Source of the DNA: Sedimentisphaerales bacterium
GTDB taxonomy: Bacteria; Planctomycetota; Phycisphaerae; Sedimentisphaerales; Anaerobacaceae
Assembly: GCA_016936275.1 (NCBI GenBank)
Contig: JAFGPJ010000397.1
Location: forward strand, 1-39,277
DNA: 39,277 nt
Reading direction: 5' to 3'
The position numbers and the translations under genes are program-made. Under the pieces are notes generated by a model. The model was not told the DNA's origin, did not search any database, and saw nothing but the letters and a program-made list of their open reading frames with translations. Below, piece after piece: positions 16,453 through 24,489 of this stretch. Numbering within the stretch: position 1 is the stretch's first letter; the number at the start of each line of letters is the position of its first letter.

Positions 16453-17814
16453 TTACAAAATGGCTGTCACAGGTTTATCCAGTTCGAGTATAACAACGGT
16501 GTCCAATAGTCTTCTGTCAACAAGCGGAACTTCAATTAGAATTGATTTTTCATCTTGCTGAACAGAGACTTTTCCACCGGTCAATATCGAAGAAGATTGT
16601 ATCGTCTGGGCAATTGCAGGCAGTGTGATTGTTCCGTCTTGGGGCCAATTTCGGATATGAACGTAAATCTTATTCCCTTTATGGGTACTGCCATAATGCT
16701 CCGTGGGCTGAAACGGTCCGCCGCGGGTTCCGTAAATACTTTCTGCATGTTCGGCCATCCACTTTCCGACCTGGCGTAACCGTTGAACATGTGCAGGCGG
16801 AATTACCCCGTCGGCATCTGGTCCCACGTTCAGCAAGACATTGCCATCGCGGGTAAATATGTCGAGCAGCATATTAATTATTTCTTCGTACCCCATCAGG
16901 TTCTGTTTTGGTTGATATCCCCATGATACTTTGTTTAAATTTAAACATTTTTCCCACGGGAATGGAATGATCGGGCCTGAAATTGTATCACCTCCTTCAT
17001 TACAGTTAAAATCTCCCTCCCAGCCGGAACGTGGATTGATGACTGTTTTGGGGTTGTATTTGCGAACCATCTGGTTGAGTTTAACCGACCCCCAAAGCCA
17101 TGCGCCATCGGCATCGGTGCCCTGGTGTGCAAGCCAGCCGCCGTCATACCACAGGATATCAATCGGACCGTACCGAGTACACAACTCCTCGACCTGTCCC
17201 CAGCATTGTTCCTTCATCAGCAAAGCATTTTCCTGCAGTTCTTTCGGTTTAAAGTATCCGGGAAACCGCCAGTCCATCAACGAATAATAAATGCCTACTT
17301 TCAGGCCGGCATCTCGACAAGCCTGCACGTATTCTTTCACAAAGTCGCGTTTGGCCGCTGTTTTTACACTGGTAAAATCCTTGTAGCTGGAAGGGCTGTC
17401 CCATAAACAAAATCCGTCATGGTGACGAGCGGTCAAAACCATGTATTTCATCCCCGCATCTTTGGCAATCTGAGCCCATTGGTCCGCATCAAATCGCTGT
17501 GAATTAAACTCATCGGCCAGTTTGACGTACTCATCTGCGGGGATTTTTTGATTATACATCACCCATTCACCCTGCCCGGGGATGGCATAAAGTCCCCAAT
17601 GAATAAACATCCCGAATTTCAAACCACGCCATTGAGCCATGTCTTCCTCGGTCAATCTTAATCCGGGGCAGACAATCCCATCTCTGCTCTTAAAAAGCGT
17701 ATTGGCTTTTTCCATTGAGGCAAGCTCATCATCAGCTATCTCTGCGCCGAAAGAAACCCCGATATATAATAAAGTTACAATGATTATCACTGCCAATTTT
17801 TCCATACCGTTCAT
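16453..17814 (-). CDS. GH29 alpha-L-fucosidase, exported
   Basis: This 453-residue protein is a family 29 retaining alpha-L-fucosidase that removes terminal fucose from glycans. A signal peptide (MNGMEKLAVIIIVTLLYIG, cleavage near SFG-A) places it outside the cytoplasm. Family motifs are KFGMFIHWGLYAIPG near residue 66, YMVLTARHHDGFCLWD near residue 124 and IDILWYDGGW, in which D224 is the expected nucleophile. LLNVGPDADG near residue 325 closes the barrel, and a C-terminal beta domain follows. The ATG has GGAG seven bases upstream. It starts 35 bp after the GH112 stop, consistent with one operon. In this position it would uncap fucosylated galactosides so that the galactosidases can act. The acid/base residue varies in GH29 and I do not assign it. 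Confidence 0.94.
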   Translation of the reverse strand: MNGMEKLAVIIIVTLLYIGVSFGAEIADDELASMEKANTLFKSRDGIVCPGLRLTEEDMAQWRGLKFGMFIHWGLYAIPGQGEWVMYNQKIPADEYVKLADEFNSQRFDADQWAQIAKDAGMKYMVLTARHHDGFCLWDSPSSYKDFTSVKTAAKRDFVKEYVQACRDAGLKVGIYYSLMDWRFPGYFKPKELQENALLMKEQCWGQVEELCTRYGPIDILWYDGGWLAHQGTDADGAWLWGSVKLNQMVRKYNPKTVINPRSGWEGDFNCNEGGDTISGPIIPFPWEKCLNLNKVSWGYQPKQNLMGYEEIINMLLDIFTRDGNVLLNVGPDADGVIPPAHVQRLRQVGKWMAEHAESIYGTRGGPFQPTEHYGSTHKGNKIYVHIRNWPQDGTITLPAIAQTIQSSSILTGGKVSVQQDEKSILIEVPLVDRRLLDTVVILELDKPVTAIL

Positions 17815-17849
17815 TTTCTTACTCCGTAGTTTTATTAGCCGTCAGTGTA

Positions 17850-20036
17850 TTATATCTCATTCCCGTCGAAATCAAACCATTTGGATGCGTTGGCTTCGAG
17901 CCAGACAGTTTTTTCGTTACCGTCCCGGTCTGTAATTGTGGTTGTCTGCGGCTCGTAAGAGTTGTTAATCACAATGTATTTGCCGGTTCGGGGAAAGCCC
18001 GCAATTTCGGTTTCAATGTTGCTTGAGAACCATTTTTGGGTCATTTCGTCTTCTCTGCCGGCTGCGTACCAGATGGCGCGCTGCAGGAGGCGGTTCTGCT
18101 CGGAACCAAGCTCGAAACCAGCGAGGTAAACACCGCGGCCTTTACCGTAATCGTTAGCGGCAATTGTTACACTTCCCTCGTCATCTTTAGCGATGATTTG
18201 AGTGGACTCGAGGCAGGGATAAATTTTTTGAACGTGCTTACCGAGGCTGGGATTCGTGCCGGCGAGATCAGCGGCTATGAAATGACCTTTAGTGATATCC
18301 GTGGGAATCACTTTCCGGCAGCCGTTGGACAGACCTATTTCTTTTTGAACGCCGAGGATATCCCACAACTGGTAATAAGCCCCGCCGTGTTCACTGGCGG
18401 CAGGGTCGATAACACCGAGAAAGCCTCCGCCGGCGTCAACCCATTGGCGGATGGCGGTAATAATCCGGGGGTCTTTCCAGTGATGACCGCCGCTCCAGGA
18501 AGTGCCGGCAACGCCCATGTTGATGATGACACCGATATCTTTGGCAATACCGTTTTCTCTTATGTCATCGAAAGAAAGCCACTCGATGTCGAAGGGCAGG
18601 CCGGAGAGAGACTCGGTGATACCGCCGAGAGGCCAGGACTGGTCGAAGCCCCAGGAACGCGCTTTACCCCAGGCGTTGAGAATCGCCACTTTGAAGGGCG
18701 CGTTCTCGACGGGAGTGAAGTTGGTGTTTTCGGTAATTTTATAGTATTCCTTGCTCTGTGCCTCGACGTAATCGATGAACTCGGGAAATTTAACCGCCAG
18801 ATCAAGGTAACCGCCGTAACCGATTCTGTGAACGAGCCTGCGGAGCATGGCACGGCGAATCCACATCCAGTAGCGCTTGCACTCGCCGACAGGGTCGCCG
18901 CCTTCCTTAAAGGAAGGCTCATTCGTAAGATTCACGGGGAAAAAGTATGGGTACAGACGCAGCTCCTTAACAAGCTCGCCCGGGATGTCGGCGATACGGC
19001 GAACTTCACGGCCGTTGATGCAGGGACCTACTATCCCGTCGAAACCGATTTGCTGGAATTTCGGCTTGTAAGGCTCGGTGCCGATATGATGGTCGCAGTA
19101 GAACATGATTGCCTTTTTGCCGGCATCGTGAACCTGTTTGACGCAATCTCCGGAAAACTCAACCAAAAACTCGTGGACGAACTCTATCCAGTCGAGGTAG
19201 GCCCTGGTCGGCACGCGGTCGGTGGAGTTGAAGTAACCGTTTTCAACGATGTCATTGGGACTGAGGCGGTAGCCCTTCTTTTCCTCGAACTCATCGAGTG
19301 CCTGGGCGGACATGCAGTCTAAGTAGCCATACCAATCCTGATAGAGCGTTTGGTGCTTTTGGTTAGTTATAATCGGGAACTGATACGCCATAGAAGTAAA
19401 GCGTACCCAGTCTGTGTTCGGGTGGGTTGCCAGCCACTTGTCGAGGAACCTGGCGATGTGTTTGCGTGTTTCAGGCTTCCGGGGGTCGATGCCGGACTGG
19501 TGCGGCCTGTCCCAGTTATTCGTAATGTGGTTGTACATCGAAGTGGTTTCCCATATCTGGTAAACCAGGAAATTGACGACGTAAATATTCCATTTGGCGC
19601 AGTTGTTGACGGTTACGATACCGTCGGCATAGTCCCAATCGGAAACAGGAACGATTTGGCCGGTGGTCCTGTTGACGACCTCCCAGTATTTTTTGCAGTC
19701 GTGTACTTCGTCGATTTTAAACTGCTCGTTCGAATACCGCGCCATGATGTCAATTTTTATTGTTGCCTCGCGTGCCGCTTGCGGCGCCGAGTAGAGGTAC
19801 TTCTGCTGGCAGTCTTCAGGGTGTGAGCTGTTCCACTTTTGGTCTGCGCGGATAAGACAGATTGTCGAGTAGATGTCCCAGCCAAGCTCCATAATTGAAT
19901 CTGAAAGTACAGTCCCATCCGAGTCACGGAAAGCGTCGGCTCCCCAGCGCTTTGCCAGGTCCAGAACAATATCATCCATTCCAGCCTGTGCCGGAAGGGT
20001 AAAACCGCCTCGTTTAGCGTGTATTTTTTTACTCAT
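17850..20036 (-). CDS. GH112 galactosyl-disaccharide phosphorylase
   Basis: This 728-residue protein matches family 112, the inverting phosphorylases that convert Gal-beta-1,3-GlcNAc/GalNAc or Gal-beta-1,4-L-rhamnose plus phosphate into alpha-galactose-1-phosphate and the free acceptor. Recognisable segments are GGFTLPAQAGMDD near the N-terminus, RWGADAFRDSDGT, and FYCDHHIGTEP, where D315 corresponds to the general acid of the B. longum enzyme (D313) by motif. The length is usual for the family. There is no signal peptide or membrane segment, so it is cytoplasmic. AAGGAAG precedes the ATG by six bases, and it follows GH42 after 14 bp. The symporter two genes upstream is the likely source of its disaccharide. 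Whether the acceptor is a hexosamine or rhamnose cannot be told from sequence. No nahK-like kinase or galT gene is in the window. Confidence 0.93.
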   Translation of the reverse strand: MSKKIHAKRGGFTLPAQAGMDDIVLDLAKRWGADAFRDSDGTVLSDSIMELGWDIYSTICLIRADQKWNSSHPEDCQQKYLYSAPQAAREATIKIDIMARYSNEQFKIDEVHDCKKYWEVVNRTTGQIVPVSDWDYADGIVTVNNCAKWNIYVVNFLVYQIWETTSMYNHITNNWDRPHQSGIDPRKPETRKHIARFLDKWLATHPNTDWVRFTSMAYQFPIITNQKHQTLYQDWYGYLDCMSAQALDEFEEKKGYRLSPNDIVENGYFNSTDRVPTRAYLDWIEFVHEFLVEFSGDCVKQVHDAGKKAIMFYCDHHIGTEPYKPKFQQIGFDGIVGPCINGREVRRIADIPGELVKELRLYPYFFPVNLTNEPSFKEGGDPVGECKRYWMWIRRAMLRRLVHRIGYGGYLDLAVKFPEFIDYVEAQSKEYYKITENTNFTPVENAPFKVAILNAWGKARSWGFDQSWPLGGITESLSGLPFDIEWLSFDDIRENGIAKDIGVIINMGVAGTSWSGGHHWKDPRIITAIRQWVDAGGGFLGVIDPAASEHGGAYYQLWDILGVQKEIGLSNGCRKVIPTDITKGHFIAADLAGTNPSLGKHVQKIYPCLESTQIIAKDDEGSVTIAANDYGKGRGVYLAGFELGSEQNRLLQRAIWYAAGREDEMTQKWFSSNIETEIAGFPRTGKYIVINNSYEPQTTTITDRDGNEKTVWLEANASKWFDFDGNEI

Positions 20037-20050
20037 GTTCAGCTTCCTTT

Positions 20051-22066
20051 TTAGTTTTTCCTTAAAACAACGGGTTGCACGGCATCGAGCCTGATAGTGC
20101 CTTTCATGGTAGTCTGCGTCAAGAGGTCAAAGTATTCAGCGTCAGGCAGCGTCACTTCCACAGGCTCGTAGTTGTGATTCATGACGAAGAGGTATTCATT
20201 ATCTTTGTTGGAACGAACCACGGCTTCGACTTTTTCAGTCGCTTCGAGCACGGGTTTGACTCCCTTCTCAGCACAAACCTGCCTGAGGAATTGCCGCATA
20301 AACTCATTGCCGGGCAGTGTGGCAACGTAGTAAGCCTTGCCTTTACCAAAGTTATTTACCGTCAGGGCGGGAGTGCCTTTGAAGAAGTCGCTTCCGTATT
20401 CAGCAAGGGACTGGGCCGTGCCTAACTGCAGGATGTCACACCAGAGTCTGGATTCGAATTGGCCTGAAACGTTGGGCAGCTTGTCGTTCATCACAAGGCT
20501 GTTGTTGATGTAGGGTTTCATGGCTTCGAATTCTTCGACCTTCAGACCAAGCACATCGCTGAGCGGTCCCGGAAATCCGCCCTGGAATACTCTGTCCATT
20601 TCGTCAACTACGCCGCTGAAAAAAGTGGTGATGAATGTGCCGCCTTCGGACACAAATTTCTCAACGGATTCCTTGAAGCCCGGTTTTACCATGTATAAAA
20701 GAGGAGCAATGACGACCTTGTATTTACTCATATCCCTGTCGTAGGAAATGATATCCGTCGTGATGTTTTGTTCGAACAAGGGGTAGTGGTAAGCCTGTAA
20801 ATTTTCCAGATACTTCAGTAAAGCCGTAGGTCCTGGTGTAAACTCCACCGTCCACCAGTTATTGTAGTCCAGTACAATGGCGACATCGGCCTGCACGTCG
20901 CTGCCAAGCACCTCTTTGAGGCTGGGCAGTTCCCGGCCGAACTGGGTCATTTCTTTAAATACGCGTGAGTTCTCTCCGATGTGAGGGACTATAGCGGAGT
21001 GGAATTTTTCCGAACCCTGAACCGAAGCCCTCCACTGGTAGAACATGAAGCTGTCGGAACCGTGAGCCATGCCCTGATAGCTCCAGAGTCTCATCACGCC
21101 GGGTTTCTTGTTCACGTTTACCTTGCGCCAATTCACCTGGCTGGGAGCCTGCTCAAGCAAGACGAAGGGCTGGTCTTTCAGGCCGCGCATAAAGTCGTGG
21201 CTGAGCGCAGCTTCGCCCGGATGGGTGGTGGTTTTGGGGTCGGGGAATGAACTGACCGAGATAAAGTCAATCATATCCGCCCAGGCAAAGTAGTCCAGTG
21301 TCTTAAACTCGTAGAGGAAGTTTGTGGTAATCGGCACATTGGGTGTGACTTCGCGCAGGATGGCGATCTCGTCACGGGCAACTTCCATATAACATTCATT
21401 GGTAAAACGCTTCCACTCAAGCAAAAGGGTTGTGCTGACCTGGTGTGCCGTTCTCATAGGGGGCATCAGCTCATCCCACTGGTAAATATTGTTGCCCCAG
21501 AAATGCAGGCCCCATTTGTTATTGAGGTTTTCACAGGTGCCGTATTTTTCTTTGCACCAGTTTTGGAATTTTTTAATTGTGATTTCGCTGAAATCATAGT
21601 TGACTAAGTGCGACAGCTCGTTGTTTACGTGCCACATGCAAAGCGCGGGGTGGTCTTTGTAGCGTTCGGCGATTTTGCGGACAAGCTTTTTGCTAAGCTC
21701 TCTGTATTTGGGGCTGTTGGGATTGAATGTCTGACGTGAACCGTGATAAAAAAGTAAACCGTTTTTATCGATGGGCAGAATCTCGGGATATTTTTTAGCC
21801 ATCCACGCCGGAGTCGAGGCCGTGGCGGTTCCGAGGTCCGCTGAAATACCATTCTTTGCCAGGGTATTCATCACCTCATCGAGCCACTCGAACGTCCAGG
21901 TGTCTTCGTCAGGCTGGAGCTGGCCCCAGCTAAAAACGTTGATTGTCGCGATATTGACGCCGGCTTTCTTCATCAGGCGCATATCTTCTTCCATGACTTC
22001 CTTGCCGAAGTGCTCGGGAGTATAGTCGCCGCCGAAATAGATGTTAGAAAGTACAAATTTTTTCAT
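20051..22066 (-). CDS. GH42 beta-galactosidase, cytoplasmic
   Basis: This 671-residue family 42 enzyme hydrolyses short beta-galactosides. It starts directly with the family sequence (NIYFGGDYTPEHF), has no signal peptide, and so should work in the cytoplasm. The barrel carries the acid/base E150 in HVNNELSH and the nucleophile E305 in VLLEQAPSQVNW. A trimerisation (Rossmann-like) domain from about residue 390 and a small C-terminal beta domain complete the standard layout. GAGG is nine bases before the ATG. It lies between the symporter (215-bp gap holding a large palindrome) and GH112 (14-bp gap). Some GH42 enzymes prefer beta-1,3-linked galactose; pairing with GH112 makes that attractive here but unproven. 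Confidence 0.95.
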   Translation of the reverse strand: MKKFVLSNIYFGGDYTPEHFGKEVMEEDMRLMKKAGVNIATINVFSWGQLQPDEDTWTFEWLDEVMNTLAKNGISADLGTATASTPAWMAKKYPEILPIDKNGLLFYHGSRQTFNPNSPKYRELSKKLVRKIAERYKDHPALCMWHVNNELSHLVNYDFSEITIKKFQNWCKEKYGTCENLNNKWGLHFWGNNIYQWDELMPPMRTAHQVSTTLLLEWKRFTNECYMEVARDEIAILREVTPNVPITTNFLYEFKTLDYFAWADMIDFISVSSFPDPKTTTHPGEAALSHDFMRGLKDQPFVLLEQAPSQVNWRKVNVNKKPGVMRLWSYQGMAHGSDSFMFYQWRASVQGSEKFHSAIVPHIGENSRVFKEMTQFGRELPSLKEVLGSDVQADVAIVLDYNNWWTVEFTPGPTALLKYLENLQAYHYPLFEQNITTDIISYDRDMSKYKVVIAPLLYMVKPGFKESVEKFVSEGGTFITTFFSGVVDEMDRVFQGGFPGPLSDVLGLKVEEFEAMKPYINNSLVMNDKLPNVSGQFESRLWCDILQLGTAQSLAEYGSDFFKGTPALTVNNFGKGKAYYVATLPGNEFMRQFLRQVCAEKGVKPVLEATEKVEAVVRSNKDNEYLFVMNHNYEPVEVTLPDAEYFDLLTQTTMKGTIRLDAVQPVVLRKN

Positions 22067-22124
22067 TATACAATGCCTCAGAACTTTAGAATGCTAAATC
22101 CGAAAATTTAATTCGTTATTCGGT

Positions 22125-22195
22125 TGCCGGTTTCGCGGCTCGTAACGTTTTACGTAAAACGTCGGACGATACGAGCAGCGAAAACGAAAACGGCA
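22125..22195. repeat. Large imperfect inverted repeat with 18-bp perfect palindrome
   Basis: The gap between the symporter and GH42 genes contains the perfect palindrome ACGTTTTACGTAAAACGT (22145-22162). It is nested in a wider inverted repeat: TGCCG, TTTCGC and GCTCGTA on the left match TACGAGC, GCGAAA and CGGCA on the right with small mismatches and extra bases. The whole could be a mobile palindromic element, an operator, or an RNA hairpin that tunes expression of GH42 and later genes relative to the symporter. There is no T-run, so a simple terminator is unlikely. Confidence 0.65.
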
Positions 22196-22281
22196 TACGA
22201 TAGCAGAAACAATTTCGTGCTTCGAATTTTTATTAAGATTAATTGATTCAATTATTCGAACATCAATAAAGCACTGCGGTC

Positions 22282-24474
22282 TTAAACCGTACCGCGCCGC
22301 TCTTCCAGTTTCTTTCTGTTTTCCTCAGCTTTTTCCTTGCTAAGCGGATAAAAGCCCAGAAGGACAAAACAAAGCAGAGCCGGGCCGGCGGCGCCGATGC
22401 ACATGGCCAGACGCATGTTCAAAAACGTTTTTGCTGTCTGCTGACCATCCACACGGTCGTTATCTACCGCTGTGATTTCAAAATCAACACTTTCAGCTCC
22501 ATCGGGAATCGTTACCGTAGAAGGGACCGTTGCATCTTTGCTGTTGCTGCTTTTCAAGGTTACCTGCAGGTCTCCGCTTGTCCTATCGTTTCTCGCGACG
22601 GTTCCGACAAGCTCTCCTCCGTTTTCGCTCATATCATAACCCCAAATCCAGGTGTATAATGCCGGGCCGTCATCATCTATCACATCAATGGGCCCTCTGG
22701 TCGGTTTGCCTCCCTTGACCCAGGCTGTAATTGTAGCACTACGGGTACCGTTTGCTTTGGTATCATTCACTGAAGCAATCTCGAACCGGGCTTTTTTATG
22801 TCTGGCGGGAATCGTAACCGTTTCAGGCACGCTTACGATGGAGGTATTACTGCTTTTCAGGTTTACAATAAGACTGTCTTCGTCGGAGAAATTCGAATCG
22901 CGAGACAGGGTTGCCAGACAGGTTCCATCTTTCTCAATCATCCGTTGCTGAGCGATTTCCAGCCCAACCTTGTAGACGTCATTATCCGCTGCCGCAGCAG
23001 GTGCAGCAGCATTGACAGTTTCCGATTCATCGTCTGTAACCGCAAAGTCGGCGGAATCGGCGGCATAACTCTCAGCAACGACATCAACCTTTAAGTATCG
23101 GGTTGACCCCCACTGTGGATCAAAGCCAATACCCTCCAGAAACAGCCCGATAAGGACAAAGCTGAAAGCAAAGGAGGCCTTCATTGACCAGCCGTAGATG
23201 GCGCCGAACATGCCTTCGCGGCGGTGCCCGTTCTTGATTTCATCATCATCGCAGACGTCGGCGATCAACGATTGTCCCAATACGCCCACTCCGATCCAGA
23301 ACATACCCCCGGTCAACGGATCCAACCAGATAAGGGATTTGGCAATGGCAGCAAAGGACGTTCCGATTTCAGGAAAGCTTTTCCAGGTAAGGGCTGTGTC
23401 AAAACGACCGGGGAGATAGACGAACCAGCGAATAACCGCATTCAGGATCATCATACCATAGATAAACATGAAGCCGTGGATCTTTGTCATTTTCCCGGTG
23501 ACCCAGACGATGATAGGAATACCAAGAATACCTGTAACTGCATAGCCGATTGTCACAATAAGTTTCCACTGAGTCCCCAATGCAACATCCCCGTCAGACA
23601 GATAAAAAATTAACAGATACCAGTCCATGTTGCTGGCAAATACACCGGCAATAATAGTAAACACCGCAAGCGTACACAAAATAGCAAAGGCTTTGTTCTG
23701 CAGTGTTTCCCTGGCGGATCGCCAGAAGGGATCTTTTTCGCCATGGCGCTCCTTGATATTGAGTTCATAGTTACGTTCCCTGGCAAAGAAGGCCGGCAGA
23801 AGTCCGAACAGAGTCATGCCGACTCCACCGTAAATAGCAGCCGAGATACGGATACCTTCCATTTTTTCCGGATTAATCAGATCACTGGTATCAGAGTAGC
23901 CGTATTTCCATACGATGAAGGTCAAAGAAAGCGGGATCAGCCCCATATAGGTCATCTCGCCAAGCCTGTTCCAGAAAGTTACATAGCCCTGTACGCTGGT
24001 GCGCTCATCATAATCCGGTGTCATCTCATAGGTCAAACTGATAAACGGCACCGAGAAAATGGTGTAAGCCGTGTAAAACAACAAGCTGGTGGTAAGGAAC
24101 CATGTCAATTTACCTGCATCGCTCCATTCCATTGGAATCAACCAGATGCTGGCAAAGGTCAGCCCCATCAGAATTGCACCGAACAGAATAAACGGCCGCC
24201 GCCTGCCAAATCTTGACCGGAAATTATCGGAGATGTTCCCCATGATCGGGTCGGTGATCGCATCCCACAACAGTGGAATGGCCAGTACAACGCCCACCCA
24301 GAAGGCGTTGATACCGAGAATCATATTCAACACCGCCTGGCCGGTTGTGCGGACGCTCTGGTTGCCGAGAGAAACGGTCAGGCCGCCGGTGCCCACCGAA
24401 AACTTTTCTTTGAAACTCAGCTTGCCGCTCGAAGCAGCCGTGCTCCCTTGCGGAGTTTTATCCATTTCGCTCAT
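22282..24474 (-). CDS. GPH-family (MelB-like) sugar:cation symporter with Calx-beta-like insert
   Basis: This 730-residue membrane protein is an MFS transporter of the glycoside-pentoside-hexuronide:cation symporter family. The MelB-type motif WDAITDPIMG (helix 2, with its paired aspartates), the loop SRFGRRRP and the helix 10-11 stretch DVCDDDEIKNGHRREGMFGAIYG are all present. Twelve helices can be placed, but the last two are split: helix 11 ends near residue 455 (LIGLFLEGIGF) and helix 12 begins near 683 (MRLAMCIGAAGPALLCF). The roughly 220 residues between hold an Ala/acidic linker and two Calx-beta-like repeats with SSNTSIVSVPETVTIP and SSNSKDATVPSTVTIP. In the usual topology this loop is periplasmic. 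AAGGAG is six bases before the ATG. It lies 15 bp after the GH50-like gene and upstream of the cytoplasmic GH42 and GH112, so uptake of galactosyl oligosaccharides is the likely task. Confidence 0.92.
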   Translation of the reverse strand: MSEMDKTPQGSTAASSGKLSFKEKFSVGTGGLTVSLGNQSVRTTGQAVLNMILGINAFWVGVVLAIPLLWDAITDPIMGNISDNFRSRFGRRRPFILFGAILMGLTFASIWLIPMEWSDAGKLTWFLTTSLLFYTAYTIFSVPFISLTYEMTPDYDERTSVQGYVTFWNRLGEMTYMGLIPLSLTFIVWKYGYSDTSDLINPEKMEGIRISAAIYGGVGMTLFGLLPAFFARERNYELNIKERHGEKDPFWRSARETLQNKAFAILCTLAVFTIIAGVFASNMDWYLLIFYLSDGDVALGTQWKLIVTIGYAVTGILGIPIIVWVTGKMTKIHGFMFIYGMMILNAVIRWFVYLPGRFDTALTWKSFPEIGTSFAAIAKSLIWLDPLTGGMFWIGVGVLGQSLIADVCDDDEIKNGHRREGMFGAIYGWSMKASFAFSFVLIGLFLEGIGFDPQWGSTRYLKVDVVAESYAADSADFAVTDDESETVNAAAPAAAADNDVYKVGLEIAQQRMIEKDGTCLATLSRDSNFSDEDSLIVNLKSSNTSIVSVPETVTIPARHKKARFEIASVNDTKANGTRSATITAWVKGGKPTRGPIDVIDDDGPALYTWIWGYDMSENGGELVGTVARNDRTSGDLQVTLKSSNSKDATVPSTVTIPDGAESVDFEITAVDNDRVDGQQTAKTFLNMRLAMCIGAAGPALLCFVLLGFYPLSKEKAEENRKKLEERRGTV

Positions 24475-24489
24475 ATTTCACTCCTTTGG

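Noticed and set aside
18036-19322. Plus-strand open frame of 428 codons opposite GH112
   Set aside because: Its sequence is a shadow of GH112 codons, rich in Gly/Val/Asp with no domain; GH112 is certain on the other strand.
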